Under the pieces are notes generated by a model, which had not been told where the DNA came from, searched no databases, and was given only the letters and a program-made list of their open reading frames with translations. A DNA stretch of 64,000 nucleotides, from assembly GCF_001179985.1 (NCBI RefSeq), contig NZ_CVSI01000028.1:37332-101331 (forward strand). The letters are read 5' to 3'. Numbering within the stretch: the stretch's first letter is position 1; every line of letters begins with the position of its first letter. Made by a program: the position numbers and the translations under genes. The DNA is from Candidatus Pelagibacter communis. Its GTDB lineage: Bacteria > Pseudomonadota > Alphaproteobacteria > Pelagibacterales > Pelagibacteraceae. Positions 34,091 through 43,745 of the stretch are shown here, piece after piece.

Positions 34091-35416
34091 TCATGTAAAT
34101 CTATAACCAATTTTTCTTAAAATACTTAGAAATGAGGGGAAAGAGCTCATATGTGAATCCATATCATGAATTGTCCAACTTCCACCTAATGTTAAGGCTG
34201 CTATCACAGAGGTCATAAAAATTCTATGATCTTTATTGTAGTTATTTATAAGAATTTTTTTGTTTATATGCAGTTTGGGATTTCCAAATATTTTTATTGA
34301 ATCTTCACTAGATTTTACTTTTACTCCAATTTTTCTAAGTATCATTGTTGCCAACTTTAATCTTGGACTCTCTTTCTTATTTAATTCTTCAAGCTTTTTG
34401 AAATTAGATATTCCATCAGCTCTTGATGCCAACAAAAAAATTATCAAAAATTCATCTATTGCATTACTATTAAGTTCAACTGGACAATTTATTGATTTTA
34501 AATTTTTTTGACTTTTTACAAAAATATCAGCAACTGGTTCTCCACAAATATTTCTTTTGTTAATAAATTTTACTTTTGCCCCCATTCTGTTAACAATCTT
34601 AATGAATCCTGTTCTAGAGGAATTTATATTCACATTTTTTATTTTAAGCCTAGAATTTTTAGAAAGAAGAGTTAGTACTACAAAAAAAGCACTTGAGCTT
34701 ATATCACCTGGAATAACGTATTCAAAAGATTTAAATTGTTTTTCACCTACCACTTCAATTTTATCTACTTTTTTTTTATTTATCACTTTTAGGGGCAAAT
34801 TTAAATTTTTCAAAAATAATTCAGTATGATTTCTCGATTTTTTTGCAGTAACAATTGTTTTCCCGGGCGTATTTAAAGCCGCTAAAATAACTGAACTTTT
34901 ACATTGAGCAGACCCTTTTGTTTCAAAATAATTAATTGGTTTTAAATACTCAGAACCTATAATTTTAAGAGGAAGATTTTTTATGTTTTTTGAAACAAAT
35001 TTTGCACCAAATTTTTCTAATGGATCTACAATCCTTTGAAAATCTCGTCTTGAAAGACTTTCGTCTCCTACAATTTTTATTGCGTAAGGAGATTTGACCA
35101 ATAGACCAAGCAAAAGTCTTGCGAAAGTTCCCGAGTTTCCCGCGTCTATGACTATATTTTTTTTATAATTAAAACCGTTTAATCCATTTCCATGAAGATA
35201 ACAGATTTTTTTTTTAAAAAATATTTTAATACCTAACTTTCTTAGACCATTTATTGTACTTAAGATATCCTCTGACTTAGGCAAGTTATTTATTTTACAT
35301 ATTCCGTACGATTGCGAACCTATTAACAGCGACCTTATAGATAAACTTTTATCTCCATCAACGCTTATAACCTTATTAAAATCTTTTATTCTTTTTTTGA
35401 TGACTATTTTAACCAT
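34091..35416 (-). CDS. aroA: 3-phosphoshikimate 1-carboxyvinyltransferase (EPSP synthase)
   Basis: 441 residues, EPT fold in two halves. VDGDKSLSIRSLLIG binds shikimate 3-phosphate (canonical PGDKSISHR), GNSGTFARLL is the TAMR-equivalent phosphoenolpyruvate loop and RRDF follows. It condenses shikimate 3-phosphate and PEP toward chorismate. GNSGTFARL corresponds to GNAGTAMRP, a class-II-like variation. It ends 7 nt from lptB; cmk is not found after it. Confidence 0.93.
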   Translation of the reverse strand: MVKIVIKKRIKDFNKVISVDGDKSLSIRSLLIGSQSYGICKINNLPKSEDILSTINGLRKLGIKIFFKKKICYLHGNGLNGFNYKKNIVIDAGNSGTFARLLLGLLVKSPYAIKIVGDESLSRRDFQRIVDPLEKFGAKFVSKNIKNLPLKIIGSEYLKPINYFETKGSAQCKSSVILAALNTPGKTIVTAKKSRNHTELFLKNLNLPLKVINKKKVDKIEVVGEKQFKSFEYVIPGDISSSAFFVVLTLLSKNSRLKIKNVNINSSRTGFIKIVNRMGAKVKFINKRNICGEPVADIFVKSQKNLKSINCPVELNSNAIDEFLIIFLLASRADGISNFKKLEELNKKESPRLKLATMILRKIGVKVKSSEDSIKIFGNPKLHINKKILINNYNKDHRIFMTSVIAALTLGGSWTIHDMDSHMSSFPSFLSILRKIGYRFT

Positions 35417-35422
35417 TTAAAA

Positions 35423-36199
35423 TTAATTAAATTTAAAAGAGTCGCCAAAATAAGCAGTTTTGGCATTTTGATTTTGTATCAGTTCAGTAGGGGTGCCTTT
35501 TGCAATTACTTTCCCTTCAGACAGTACCATTGCAACATCAACACAAGTCAACAAATCTCTGGCTTGATGGTCACATATACATATTGTAATCTGGTTTTCA
35601 AATTGTAGGTTGACTATTATTTGTTGCAACATTTTTATTGTCATAACGTCAAGTGCTGCAAAGCACTCATCAAGCAAAAGTAACTCTGGGTCACCTAACA
35701 AGGCCATTGCAATGACTAATTTTTTTTTTTGTCCTCCAGATAAAAATTTTGCTTTGATATCTCTAATTTGACTTAAGTCAAATTTTGATATTAAATAATT
35801 AATTCTTTCAGCTCTTTTTCTTTGATCATTTACAAGAATTTCTGCAACAGCCTTTAAATTTTCATATAATGTTAAATCATAAAAGTAGCCACCATATTGA
35901 GGAACATATCCAATTTTAAATTTTGATGTTCTCATAAATATTGGATACTCATTTACTTTTTCGTTCTTTATAATTATATCGCCCTTATTTGGCTTTATTA
36001 GACCAGTAACCAGATTAAAAATTGTTGATTTGCCAACTCCATTCGGCCCTAGCATTCCGAAAATTTCTCCTTGATTTATTTCGAAACTAATGTTTTCTAA
36101 AATCTGTCTGTTTTGAAAAGATAAACTTATATTCTGTAATTTTAATATAGGCTTTTTTTGTTTAAAGCTTTTAATACGAAACTTTTTAATTATTGCCAT
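35423..36199 (-). CDS. lptB: LPS export ABC transporter ATPase LptB
   Basis: 258 residues. Walker A GPNGVGKST at 51-59, Q-loop Gln101, signature LSGGQ at 153-157, Walker B LLLLDECF with Glu178, H-loop ICDHQA. It powers extraction of LPS from the inner membrane with LptFG. DECFAALD replaces the usual DEPFAGVD. It overlaps lptC by 14 nt. An N-terminal basic extension of about 17 residues precedes the domain. Confidence 0.92.
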   Translation of the reverse strand: MAIIKKFRIKSFKQKKPILKLQNISLSFQNRQILENISFEINQGEIFGMLGPNGVGKSTIFNLVTGLIKPNKGDIIIKNEKVNEYPIFMRTSKFKIGYVPQYGGYFYDLTLYENLKAVAEILVNDQRKRAERINYLISKFDLSQIRDIKAKFLSGGQKKKLVIAMALLGDPELLLLDECFAALDVMTIKMLQQIIVNLQFENQITICICDHQARDLLTCVDVAMVLSEGKVIAKGTPTELIQNQNAKTAYFGDSFKFN

Positions 36200-36785
36200 T
36201 ATTTATTATACTCCTTACTAGAATATTATTGTTTGCGTCGTTCATTTGTATTTTTGTATTCTTATTTATTAAGTTTATAAATACTCTATCCGCAGTTAAA
36301 TTTGATAAAGTACTCTTATATTCTACATTATCATACAATGATGCTGTTTGTTCATTAAAAGATAGATACATATTATCAGATTTAATCACATGATTAACAT
36401 ACAACAATTCTACTGAACCGCTAAAACTTGTATTATTATTATCATCATCATACTCTGCCTTTTTTGAGCTAATAAAGATCTTTTCTCCATTCAATAAATA
36501 AATTATAGCTGTTACTTTATCCATTAATATTAAATTTGATTTATCTGGACTAATAATACCATATTCAGATTTTATTTCGTATTTATTACCTTTATTATCC
36601 TCAGAATAATAAAACATTTCTTTAATTAAATCATCAGTGCCTTGTACAGTATTCACTTCTGTTTTTTCCTTATCGTTTTCTGTTATCTTCGTTTTAGAGC
36701 TACTAAAATAATATATATAGATAAAGATTATTATAAAAATTACTAAAAATATAAGAGAGATTTGAATATAAATTTTTTTATTCAT
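36186..36785 (-). CDS. lptC: LPS export protein LptC
   Basis: 199 residues. One N-terminal membrane helix at about 7-28, then a periplasmic beta-rich domain of the LptC/OstA type (YEIKSEYGII, SSKKAEYDDD, SGSVELLY). It should receive LPS from LptBFG and hand it on. The product is AT-codon biased and rich in Asn. lptA, usually next to lptC and lptB, is not present; lptB follows directly. Confidence 0.82.
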   Translation of the reverse strand: MNKKIYIQISLIFLVIFIIIFIYIYYFSSSKTKITENDKEKTEVNTVQGTDDLIKEMFYYSEDNKGNKYEIKSEYGIISPDKSNLILMDKVTAIIYLLNGEKIFISSKKAEYDDDNNNTSFSGSVELLYVNHVIKSDNMYLSFNEQTASLYDNVEYKSTLSNLTADRVFINLINKNTKIQMNDANNNILVRSIINNGNN

Positions 36786-37766
36786 TTATTGAATGTTATT
36801 TTCTAAAATATTATGAATATGAATTATACCAATGGTTCTATTTTTGCTTTTTCCTTGATGCACACACAAAGAAGTAATTCTTTTTGAGTTCATTAATGAG
36901 AGGGCTTTTGCAGCTAAAACTTCTTTATCTATAGATATGGGGTTTTTTGTCATGACGTTTTTAACTTTAAGATTATCCAAATTTCCTTTTTTTTCACTTA
37001 CCCTTCTAATTTGACCATCTGTTATAATACCATTTGTCTTTTTAGCATTATTTTGAACAACCAATACACCCAGTTTTTTTTTAGTAATAATCTTTAAAGC
37101 AGTTTGCATTTTAATATTTTCATTTATAAATGGAATTTTTTTGCCTTTAAGCATCAAATCATCCACCGTTTTAAGTTTAGCACCTATGCTTCCAGAAGGA
37201 TGGAATTTTTTAAATTCTTTTTCTCCAAATTTTTTTTGTTTCATTGTTGAGATAGCTATGGCATCTCCAATAGCAAGCTGCATTATGGTTGAAGAAGTTG
37301 GCACTATATTACCAGGCCCAGCCTCCTTAACTTCTGGTAATAAAATCTTAATGTCTGAGTTTTTGTAAAGTAATGAATTTTTTTTTGAGACTACACCTAT
37401 TAATATAATATTTTTATTTCTATTAGCGTGCTGTATTATATTTTTTAATTCCACAGACTCTCCACTATTGCTAATTAGTATTAGAACATCATTAGAGCTT
37501 ATTTGACCTAAGTCACCATGGGAACATGAGCTAGCATCAACAAAAAAAGAAGGAGTTCCAACGGATGAAAGTGTAGAGGATATTTTTTTTGCTATTATTC
37601 CTGATTTTCCAACACCTGATAATATTATTTTACCCTTTTTACAATTAGTTATAGCCTCTATTACCTTATAAAAATTTTTACCAATTGATCGCCTTAATTT
37701 TTGCAAAGATTTTATTTCATATAAAATAACTTCTTGAGCAATTTTCTTAAATTTATTACTTTGCAT
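36786..37766 (-). CDS. kdsD: Arabinose-5-phosphate isomerase (KpsF/KdsD)
   Basis: 326 residues: an SIS sugar-isomerase domain (ILSGVGKSGIIAKKISSTL near residue 50 and ISNSGESVELK) and two CBS domains in the C-terminal half. It converts ribulose 5-phosphate to arabinose 5-phosphate, the precursor of KDO for LPS. kdsB in the same window activates the KDO made downstream. It is abutted by the rnd gene (stop/start share a base) and by lptC. Confidence 0.93.
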   Translation of the reverse strand: MQSNKFKKIAQEVILYEIKSLQKLRRSIGKNFYKVIEAITNCKKGKIILSGVGKSGIIAKKISSTLSSVGTPSFFVDASSCSHGDLGQISSNDVLILISNSGESVELKNIIQHANRNKNIILIGVVSKKNSLLYKNSDIKILLPEVKEAGPGNIVPTSSTIMQLAIGDAIAISTMKQKKFGEKEFKKFHPSGSIGAKLKTVDDLMLKGKKIPFINENIKMQTALKIITKKKLGVLVVQNNAKKTNGIITDGQIRRVSEKKGNLDNLKVKNVMTKNPISIDKEVLAAKALSLMNSKRITSLCVHQGKSKNRTIGIIHIHNILENNIQ

Positions 37767-38371
37767 TAGTGTGACCAGATATCATCAGGAAAACATTCCA
37801 AATCTAAATTTACTCTAGTGTTTAAATATTTTAAACAATCTTTATAAAGATTTATACGATTTTCTCTAATAAGCATTCTATTTAGAGCATCATTTATTTT
37901 ATGTAAATATACAACATCATTTGCACAATATTTAATTTGAGCAGATGATAACTCACCTCCAAAATCTGAACTTTGATACTGCTTGCTAATGTCCAAACCA
38001 ATAAATTCTTTAACTAAGTCTTTTAACCCATGTTTATCGGTATATTTCCTAATAAGTTTTGATTGAAGTTTGGTATCTTCAATATTATCAACATTAATTT
38101 TTAAATATTTTTTAATAAAAACCAAATCAGATCTAGCATAATGAAATATTTTGATTTTCGATTTATCTGATAAAATCTTTTTTAAATTTGGGGCATCATA
38201 TTTAGACCTATCCAATTGAATTATATGGGCATCAGAGTTACCAGAGGAGATTTGAACAAGGCATAATTTATCTCTCATAAAATTTAGTCCCATAAATTCG
38301 CAATCTATAGCAATCTTATTGCCAAATTCTAAATCTTTTGGTAAATCATTTTTGTGAAGCTTTACATCCAT
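37766..38371 (-). CDS. rnd: Ribonuclease D-like 3'-5' exonuclease, short form
   Basis: 201 residues, only the DEDDy nuclease domain, without the HRDC domains of E. coli RNase D. AIDCEFMG supplies Asp23 and Glu25, FHYARSDLVFI the second Asp, and YCANDVVYLH the final Asp and Tyr. Alphaproteobacteria commonly have this 200-residue version. It trims tRNA and other RNA 3' ends. Only 25 nt separate it from the divergent gene at 38397. Confidence 0.88.
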   Translation of the reverse strand: MDVKLHKNDLPKDLEFGNKIAIDCEFMGLNFMRDKLCLVQISSGNSDAHIIQLDRSKYDAPNLKKILSDKSKIKIFHYARSDLVFIKKYLKINVDNIEDTKLQSKLIRKYTDKHGLKDLVKEFIGLDISKQYQSSDFGGELSSAQIKYCANDVVYLHKINDALNRMLIRENRINLYKDCLKYLNTRVNLDLECFPDDIWSH

Positions 38372-38396
38372 AATAACATTTATAATTAGTTTATAT

Positions 38397-39359
38397 ATGA
38401 AACCAAAAAATTGTCTAATTTTTGGCGCCAGTGGTCAAATTGGTAGAAACTTAATTAGAGGGCTCACCAAGAAAAATCTAAAAGTTACTGCTGTCACAAG
38501 AAATTTACATCAAAAGGGCTATGTATTAAAAACACAAGGAAATCCAGGCTATCTAGATATTGTAGAAACAAGCATTTTTAATCTCGAAAAAATTGAGGAA
38601 CTTATAAAGAAAGCAGATGTATGCATAAATTTAGTTGGTATTTTGTTTGAGAAAGGCCCAAACAATTTTAATAATATACATGAAAAGTTTCCAAATATCT
38701 TAGCTGAGATTTGTAAAAAATATAGAACAAGTAAATTTATTCATCTCTCTGCCTTAGGTATTGAAAATGCAGTAAATTCAAAATATGCATCGAGCAAATT
38801 AAAAGGTGAAATTGCAGTCAGGGAAAAATTTAAAGACGCAATTATTTTAAAACCATCTATCGTTTATTCTGTTGATGATAATTTTACAACCATGTTAATG
38901 GGTTTACTCAACTTGTCACCGATTTTCCCCTTATATTACGGGGGCAAAACTAAATTTATGCCTTTACATTGTATCGATTTATGTAATTTAATTTTAGACT
39001 TAATTGAAAACGATATCAATATTATCAAAGATAAAACAATAGAGGTGGTTGGACCTGAGGAATTAACTTTTAAACAAATTGTTGAAAAATTACTCAAATT
39101 GATTGAAAAAAAAAGATTATTTGTACCAGTACCAATATTCATTGCAAATGTGATGGCAACTTTTTTTCAGATTTTACCTAAACCACTGATCACGAAGGAT
39201 CAAATAAAATTACTTTATTACCATAATGTCCCGTCAGGAAAATACAAAACTAACTTTGATATAGGCAAAAACTTTAAGCTAAATTTTGAGGAAGAGGTAG
39301 AAAAATATTGTTATACTTGGAAAGAAACGGGACAATATGCAAAAAAAAATATTGATTAA
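38397..39359 (+). CDS. NDUFA9-like NAD(P)-binding protein (atypical SDR)
   Basis: 320 residues. Rossmann motif IFGASGQIGR at 8-17, INLVGILFE, HLSALGIE and KGE as in the complex I NDUFA9 subunit family. In Alphaproteobacteria this protein is proposed to help complex I assembly or ubiquinone processes. It stands alone with a tiny membrane-protein gene 3 nt behind. Confidence 0.85.
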   Translation: MKPKNCLIFGASGQIGRNLIRGLTKKNLKVTAVTRNLHQKGYVLKTQGNPGYLDIVETSIFNLEKIEELIKKADVCINLVGILFEKGPNNFNNIHEKFPNILAEICKKYRTSKFIHLSALGIENAVNSKYASSKLKGEIAVREKFKDAIILKPSIVYSVDDNFTTMLMGLLNLSPIFPLYYGGKTKFMPLHCIDLCNLILDLIENDINIIKDKTIEVVGPEELTFKQIVEKLLKLIEKKRLFVPVPIFIANVMATFFQILPKPLITKDQIKLLYYHNVPSGKYKTNFDIGKNFKLNFEEEVEKYCYTWKETGQYAKKNID

Positions 39360-39362
39360 AAA

Positions 39363-39536
39363 ATGATTGCTTGGTTTGTTTACATTATTGTATTTTTTAT
39401 TTTACTATTTGTTTTGTATTTGGGATTGATTGGGGTTAAAATAGGCTTAAAGGCAAAAAATAATAATAAGTTAATAAAATTAAAACGTAATAACAAATCT
39501 TCAAAACATGTATCGATTGAAAAAAAAAATAAATAA
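39363..39536 (+). CDS. Small single-span membrane protein
   Basis: 57 residues, too short for most ORF calls. MIAWFVYIIVFFILLFVLYL then a basic cytoplasmic tail of about 30 residues rich in Lys and Asn. Starts 3 nt after the NDUFA9-like stop, so probably co-translated. Helix near residues 2-27, tail inside by the positive-inside rule. I do not recognise it; a role as small subunit of a complex is speculative. Confidence 0.55.
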   Translation: MIAWFVYIIVFFILLFVLYLGLIGVKIGLKAKNNNKLIKLKRNNKSSKHVSIEKKNK

Positions 39537-39592
39537 ATCTTTATAGAATTAATTAATCGATAAAAAGAGTTTAGTGCCGTGAAAAAATATTA

Positions 39593-40084
39593 TTAAGCTG
39601 ACTTAATTTTTTTTTGAATAAATTTTGGCACCTCACTATCTTTATCAACAATTTCTTCCTTTTTATTTTTTGGTTGAAATGCGTATAACAAGTGAAGCTT
39701 ACAATAAGAAAAATCCTTTAATGAAGTCCTTCCACAAAAATAAAAATTTTCTTCGTTAGGGTGTCCTATGGGCCATTTGCAAGAATTTTCATCAAGTTCC
39801 TCAAGTTGCTTTGGATTTTCCGGCTCAAAATCTTTTTCAATAACTAAAGATTTGAATTTTCCTCTTCGTGCTTTTTTATTTAATTGCAAATTTTTTGTTT
39901 TATTTTTTGACTGGTTAGATGACCCTTTTTTTGTAAAAATTTTTCCTGATAAATTTAATCTGTGCGCTTTACCAATCACAGCGTTTCTGCTGACTCCACC
40001 TAATATTTCAGCGATCTGACTTGCTGTATTACCTCTACCCCAAAGTTCTTTTAACTTATTAACTTTTTCATCTGTCCAACTCAT
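39593..40084 (-). CDS. gcrA: Cell cycle regulator GcrA
   Basis: 163 residues. The start MSWTDEKVNKLKELWGRGNTASQIAEILGG and NAVIGKAHRLNL are the GcrA DNA-binding helix-turn-helix. The C-terminal SCKWPIGHP, YFCGRTSLKDFSYCKLH is the sigma-70-binding part, with Cys residues. GcrA binds RNA polymerase sigma-70 and acts at CcrM-methylated promoters. A Lys-rich linker joins both halves. Confidence 0.93.
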   Translation of the reverse strand: MSWTDEKVNKLKELWGRGNTASQIAEILGGVSRNAVIGKAHRLNLSGKIFTKKGSSNQSKNKTKNLQLNKKARRGKFKSLVIEKDFEPENPKQLEELDENSCKWPIGHPNEENFYFCGRTSLKDFSYCKLHLLYAFQPKNKKEEIVDKDSEVPKFIQKKIKSA

Positions 40085-40207
40085 TAAACTATATTTTGTT
40101 ATTTTATATTAGTTAGATACAATATATAGCTTAGGTAAATTTAATATTATAACAAGCATAATATTTTATTTTCTAAAAATTTTTTTAAATTATTAACAAT
40201 TATATTT

Positions 40208-41020
40208 ATGGTTGAATTAAATAGTAAATACAAAATTGGAAAAAGAAGATTTGGATTAATAAATTGGATAGGTTTTTATTCTTTATACAAAAAAGAAACT
40301 CTACGATTTTTAATTGTGTTTGGTCAAACAATTGCAGGACCTGTGTTAACAGGAATTCTATTTTTGATTGTAATATCTATTGCATGGGGTGATGATAGGG
40401 GGGTGGTTTTAGGCTTACCTTTTATAGAATTCTTAGCCCCTGGACTTATATCCATGCAAGTAATCCAACAAGCTTTCTCACACTCCTCATCGTCTATACT
40501 AATGGGTAAAGTTATGGGAAATATTGTTGATTTAATTGGAAGTCCATTGTCTGCTGCAGAAGTTACCTTGGCTATTGTTTTGGCATCAGTTACAAGATCA
40601 TTTATTATTTGTATAGCATCAATAATTTGCTTCAACTTATTGGTAGATGTAAAAGTATTAAATTATTATTATTTTTTTGCCTTCTTAATATTTTCATCTT
40701 TTTTTATGGGCTCATTAGGTTTCATAGCTGGTATCTGGGCAGAAAAATTTGATAATATGGCGACAGTTACTAATTTTATTATAGTACCGTTATCTTTTTT
40801 ATCTGGTGCATTTTACTCAATCCAAAGATTACCAGATTTCTTGAAATCAATCAGTAATTACAACCCTTTTTTTCATATGATAGATGGATTAAGATTCTCT
40901 ATGATAGGAACTAGCGATGGGTCAACAATATTTGGGTTATTGTATTTACTATTTTTTAATTTAATCTTCTGGTGTACTGCATATTATTTATACAAAAAAG
41001 GTTATAAAATAAAATCATGA
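40208..41020 (+). CDS. ABC-2 type transporter permease
   Basis: 270 residues with six hydrophobic segments and the ABC-2 family pattern LEFLAPGLISMQVIQQAFSHSSSS, FNPFFHMIDGLRFSM. The ATP-binding partner is not adjacent and must be encoded elsewhere. It sits upstream of argD with a 4-nt overlap and is divergent from gcrA. Substrate unknown; YadH-like exporters of lipids or drugs are the closest idea. Confidence 0.82.
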   Translation: MVELNSKYKIGKRRFGLINWIGFYSLYKKETLRFLIVFGQTIAGPVLTGILFLIVISIAWGDDRGVVLGLPFIEFLAPGLISMQVIQQAFSHSSSSILMGKVMGNIVDLIGSPLSAAEVTLAIVLASVTRSFIICIASIICFNLLVDVKVLNYYYFFAFLIFSSFFMGSLGFIAGIWAEKFDNMATVTNFIIVPLSFLSGAFYSIQRLPDFLKSISNYNPFFHMIDGLRFSMIGTSDGSTIFGLLYLLFFNLIFWCTAYYLYKKGYKIKS

Positions 41021-42183
41021 GTTATTTAGCAAAAAATTATAATAGAAAAAAAATTTCTTTTAAATTTGGAAAAGGCAGTTATTTGTTTTCAACTGACAAA
41101 AAAAAATATCTTGATTTTGTTCAGGGTATAGCTGTAAATTCTTTGGGACATTCACACCCTAAACTTATTAAAACAATTAAAATCCAATCCAAGAAGCTTT
41201 GGCATGTTTCAAATGCTTTTCAAATTCCAGAAGGTGAAAAACTTGCTGAAAAGCTATGTAAAAAAACTTTTGCAGACTTTGTAATGTTTCAAAATAGTGG
41301 TGCGGAGGCAACTGAGGCTGCTGTTAAAGTTGCAAGAAGATATTTTTATTCAATAGGAAAACCAAAAAAAAATAGAATATTATGTGTAAAGAATTCATTT
41401 CATGGAAGAACATTGGCTGCAATTTTTGCTAGTGGATCAAAAAAAATGACAGAGGGATTTGGTCCTAAAATACCAGGTTTTGACCATTTTAGATTTGGAA
41501 ATCATGATTCTTTAAAAAAAAAAATAAACAAGAATACTGCCGCAATAATGGTGGAAACTGTTATGGGAGAGGGAGGAATTAAAGTGATACCTGATTGGTG
41601 TTTGAGAGAATTAAGACAATTGTGCAATAAAAAAAAAATTTTATTAATTCTTGATGAAGTACAATGTGGAGTAGCAAGATCTGGTGATTTTTTTGCTTTT
41701 GAAAAATCCAAGGTAAAACCAGACATTGTTCCAATTGCTAAAGGAATTGGAGGAGGATTTCCCATAGGAGCAGTTTTAATGAACAAAAAAGTTGCATCAG
41801 GCATGATTGCTGGCTCTCATGGCTCAACCTTCGGAGGAAATCCTTTAGCTATGACTGTTGGCAATACAGTTATGGATATAGTTTCAAAAAAAAGTTTTTT
41901 AAATAACATAAAAAAATTGTCTAAATATTTTTTAGAAAAATTGAATAATATTAAATCTAAACACCCAGATATCATAAAAGAAATAAGAGGAAGAGGATTA
42001 TTGATTGGTATTCAACTTCATAATAATCCAACTTTATTTATAAAAAAATTAATGGACCATAGATTATTAACTATTCGTGCTGCTGAGAATGTTATTCGAA
42101 TATTACCCCCTTTAAATGTCAAAAAAAAAGAAATAGACATTGCAGTAAAAATCATCTCCAAAGTTTGTAAAGATCTTAAGTAA
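41017..42183 (+). CDS. argD: Acetylornithine/succinyldiaminopimelate aminotransferase
   Basis: 388 residues, class III aminotransferase. FQNSGAEATEAAVKVAR, NSFHGRTLA, LILDEVQCGVARSGDFFAFE and the PLP lysine in IAKGIGGGFPIG. It can serve arginine and, by side activity, DAP/lysine synthesis, so it complements argB/argJ/argF and dapD/dapE in this window. Two nt separate it from argF. Confidence 0.94.
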   Translation: MSYLAKNYNRKKISFKFGKGSYLFSTDKKKYLDFVQGIAVNSLGHSHPKLIKTIKIQSKKLWHVSNAFQIPEGEKLAEKLCKKTFADFVMFQNSGAEATEAAVKVARRYFYSIGKPKKNRILCVKNSFHGRTLAAIFASGSKKMTEGFGPKIPGFDHFRFGNHDSLKKKINKNTAAIMVETVMGEGGIKVIPDWCLRELRQLCNKKKILLILDEVQCGVARSGDFFAFEKSKVKPDIVPIAKGIGGGFPIGAVLMNKKVASGMIAGSHGSTFGGNPLAMTVGNTVMDIVSKKSFLNNIKKLSKYFLEKLNNIKSKHPDIIKEIRGRGLLIGIQLHNNPTLFIKKLMDHRLLTIRAAENVIRILPPLNVKKKEIDIAVKIISKVCKDLK

Positions 42184-42184
42184 G

Positions 42185-43114
42185 ATGAATCATTTTATAA
42201 ATTTAAAAGATATTAAAACCAAAGATCTCAGAAAAATTATCTTAGATGCTAAAAAAAGAAAAAATTTAAGAAAGACATTAAATACATTAGAAGTTGATAA
42301 AGGATCTCCTCTTAAAGGTAAAATATTAGTACAGATGTTTGAAAAACCAAGTTTAAGAACTCGACTAAGTTTTTATTTAGCGATCAAACAATTGGGTGGT
42401 GGTACAATTACTTTGAGATCAAATGAACTACATCTTGGACAGGGGGGAGAAAGTATAGCAGATACAGCTAAAATTTTGTCTACATATGGTGATGGATTTA
42501 TGCTTAGAACTGATGATGATGAAAAAGTAGAAAATTTCAAAAAATATTTATCAATACCAGTAATTAATGGTTTAAGCCCATCGTCTCATCCAACACAAGT
42601 ACTATCAGATATCTTCACAGTTGAAGAAATTAAAAAAAAATCTATTTCAAATTTAGATATCTGCTGGATTGGAGACTCAAATAATGTTTTAAATAGTTTA
42701 ATTGCAGCCTCTGTAAAATTTTCATTTAATTTACGAATAGGCTGCCCTAAAAAGTTTAAACCAAATTTAGATGTTTTAGATTGGGTTAAAAAAAATAAGA
42801 AAAAAATATATATTTATGAAGACCCAAAAAAAGCAGCTTTAAATGCTGATGTAATATTTTCTGATAAAGTTATATCTCTTAATGATAAAGTTAATAAAAA
42901 AAAAAAATTAAAAGAATTTAAAAACTTTAAAATTGACAAGAAATTATTTAGCTATGCAAAAAAAGATTGTATTTTTTTACATTGCTTACCTCGTGGTAAT
43001 GAAGTTACAGATGAAATTTTTTTAGGTAAAAGATCTTGCGTTTGGCAACAAGCTTTAAATAGAGTTCACGTCCAAAAAAGTATATTATTATATTGTTTTG
43101 GAAAATTAAGGTAA
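42185..43114 (+). CDS. argF: Ornithine carbamoyltransferase
   Basis: 309 residues. Carbamoyl-phosphate loop SLRTR at 56-60 (consensus SxRTR), HPTQ as SSHPTQVLSD, and HCLPRG near the C-terminus. It makes citrulline. Its last 9 nt overlap the 3' end of the convergent cytochrome gene. Confidence 0.95.
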   Translation: MNHFINLKDIKTKDLRKIILDAKKRKNLRKTLNTLEVDKGSPLKGKILVQMFEKPSLRTRLSFYLAIKQLGGGTITLRSNELHLGQGGESIADTAKILSTYGDGFMLRTDDDEKVENFKKYLSIPVINGLSPSSHPTQVLSDIFTVEEIKKKSISNLDICWIGDSNNVLNSLIAASVKFSFNLRIGCPKKFKPNLDVLDWVKKNKKKIYIYEDPKKAALNADVIFSDKVISLNDKVNKKKKLKEFKNFKIDKKLFSYAKKDCIFLHCLPRGNEVTDEIFLGKRSCVWQQALNRVHVQKSILLYCFGKLR

Positions 43115-43651
43115 AGGTAGTGGATTATCTGAATATTTATTTAGATATAAAATAACTGAAGCTCTATCTTTTTCTTTTCTTAATCCAGCGTAAGCCATTT
43201 TTGTACCTTTGATCCATTTTTGGGGTTTTATCAAAAAACCGTTAAGTTCTTCAAAAGACCAATTTTTTTTGTATTCGACTAATGCTTTTGAATATTTATA
43301 ATCTCCCACAGCTGCAATTTTTCTACCTACCACATTATATAATGCTGGTCCGATTTTATTACCTCCACCGGCTTCGATTGAATGACAAGCTGAACATTTT
43401 TTAAAAACCTTTTCACCATGAGTGATATCACCTAACGCCATAAGAGCCGAGATATCAACTTTATCATCAGCTTTCATGGTACTTTCCTCACTTATTTGTT
43501 TGGCACCATCATCGGGAAGCTCTACTTTATAAGCAGAGCTATCTAATTTATCTACTTTAAATATGATATTTGAAATTTTACTAATACCAATTATTAATAG
43601 TGCTACGAGTAGTATTGAAGCAATAATTTTGTTTATCTCAAACGAGTCCAT
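43106..43651 (-). CDS. cycM: Membrane-anchored c-type cytochrome (CycM/c552 type)
   Basis: 181 residues. Uncleaved anchor helix at about 10-30, linker, then a mitochondrial-like cytochrome c domain with heme motif CSACH at 86-90 and axial Met152 in GTKMAYAG. It carries electrons from bc1 complex to cytochrome oxidase. The cycM-kdsB-pheA order is seen in other Alphaproteobacteria. Convergent overlap with argF. Confidence 0.9.
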   Translation of the reverse strand: MDSFEINKIIASILLVALLIIGISKISNIIFKVDKLDSSAYKVELPDDGAKQISEESTMKADDKVDISALMALGDITHGEKVFKKCSACHSIEAGGGNKIGPALYNVVGRKIAAVGDYKYSKALVEYKKNWSFEELNGFLIKPQKWIKGTKMAYAGLRKEKDRASVILYLNKYSDNPLPLP

Positions 43652-43745
43652 TATTCTGTGTATAAATAACGTATAACATGTTAATTGAAAAAAATGCTAA
43701 TTAAAAAAAAGTTTGCGTCTCATAGACGCACAAATTTTACAATTT

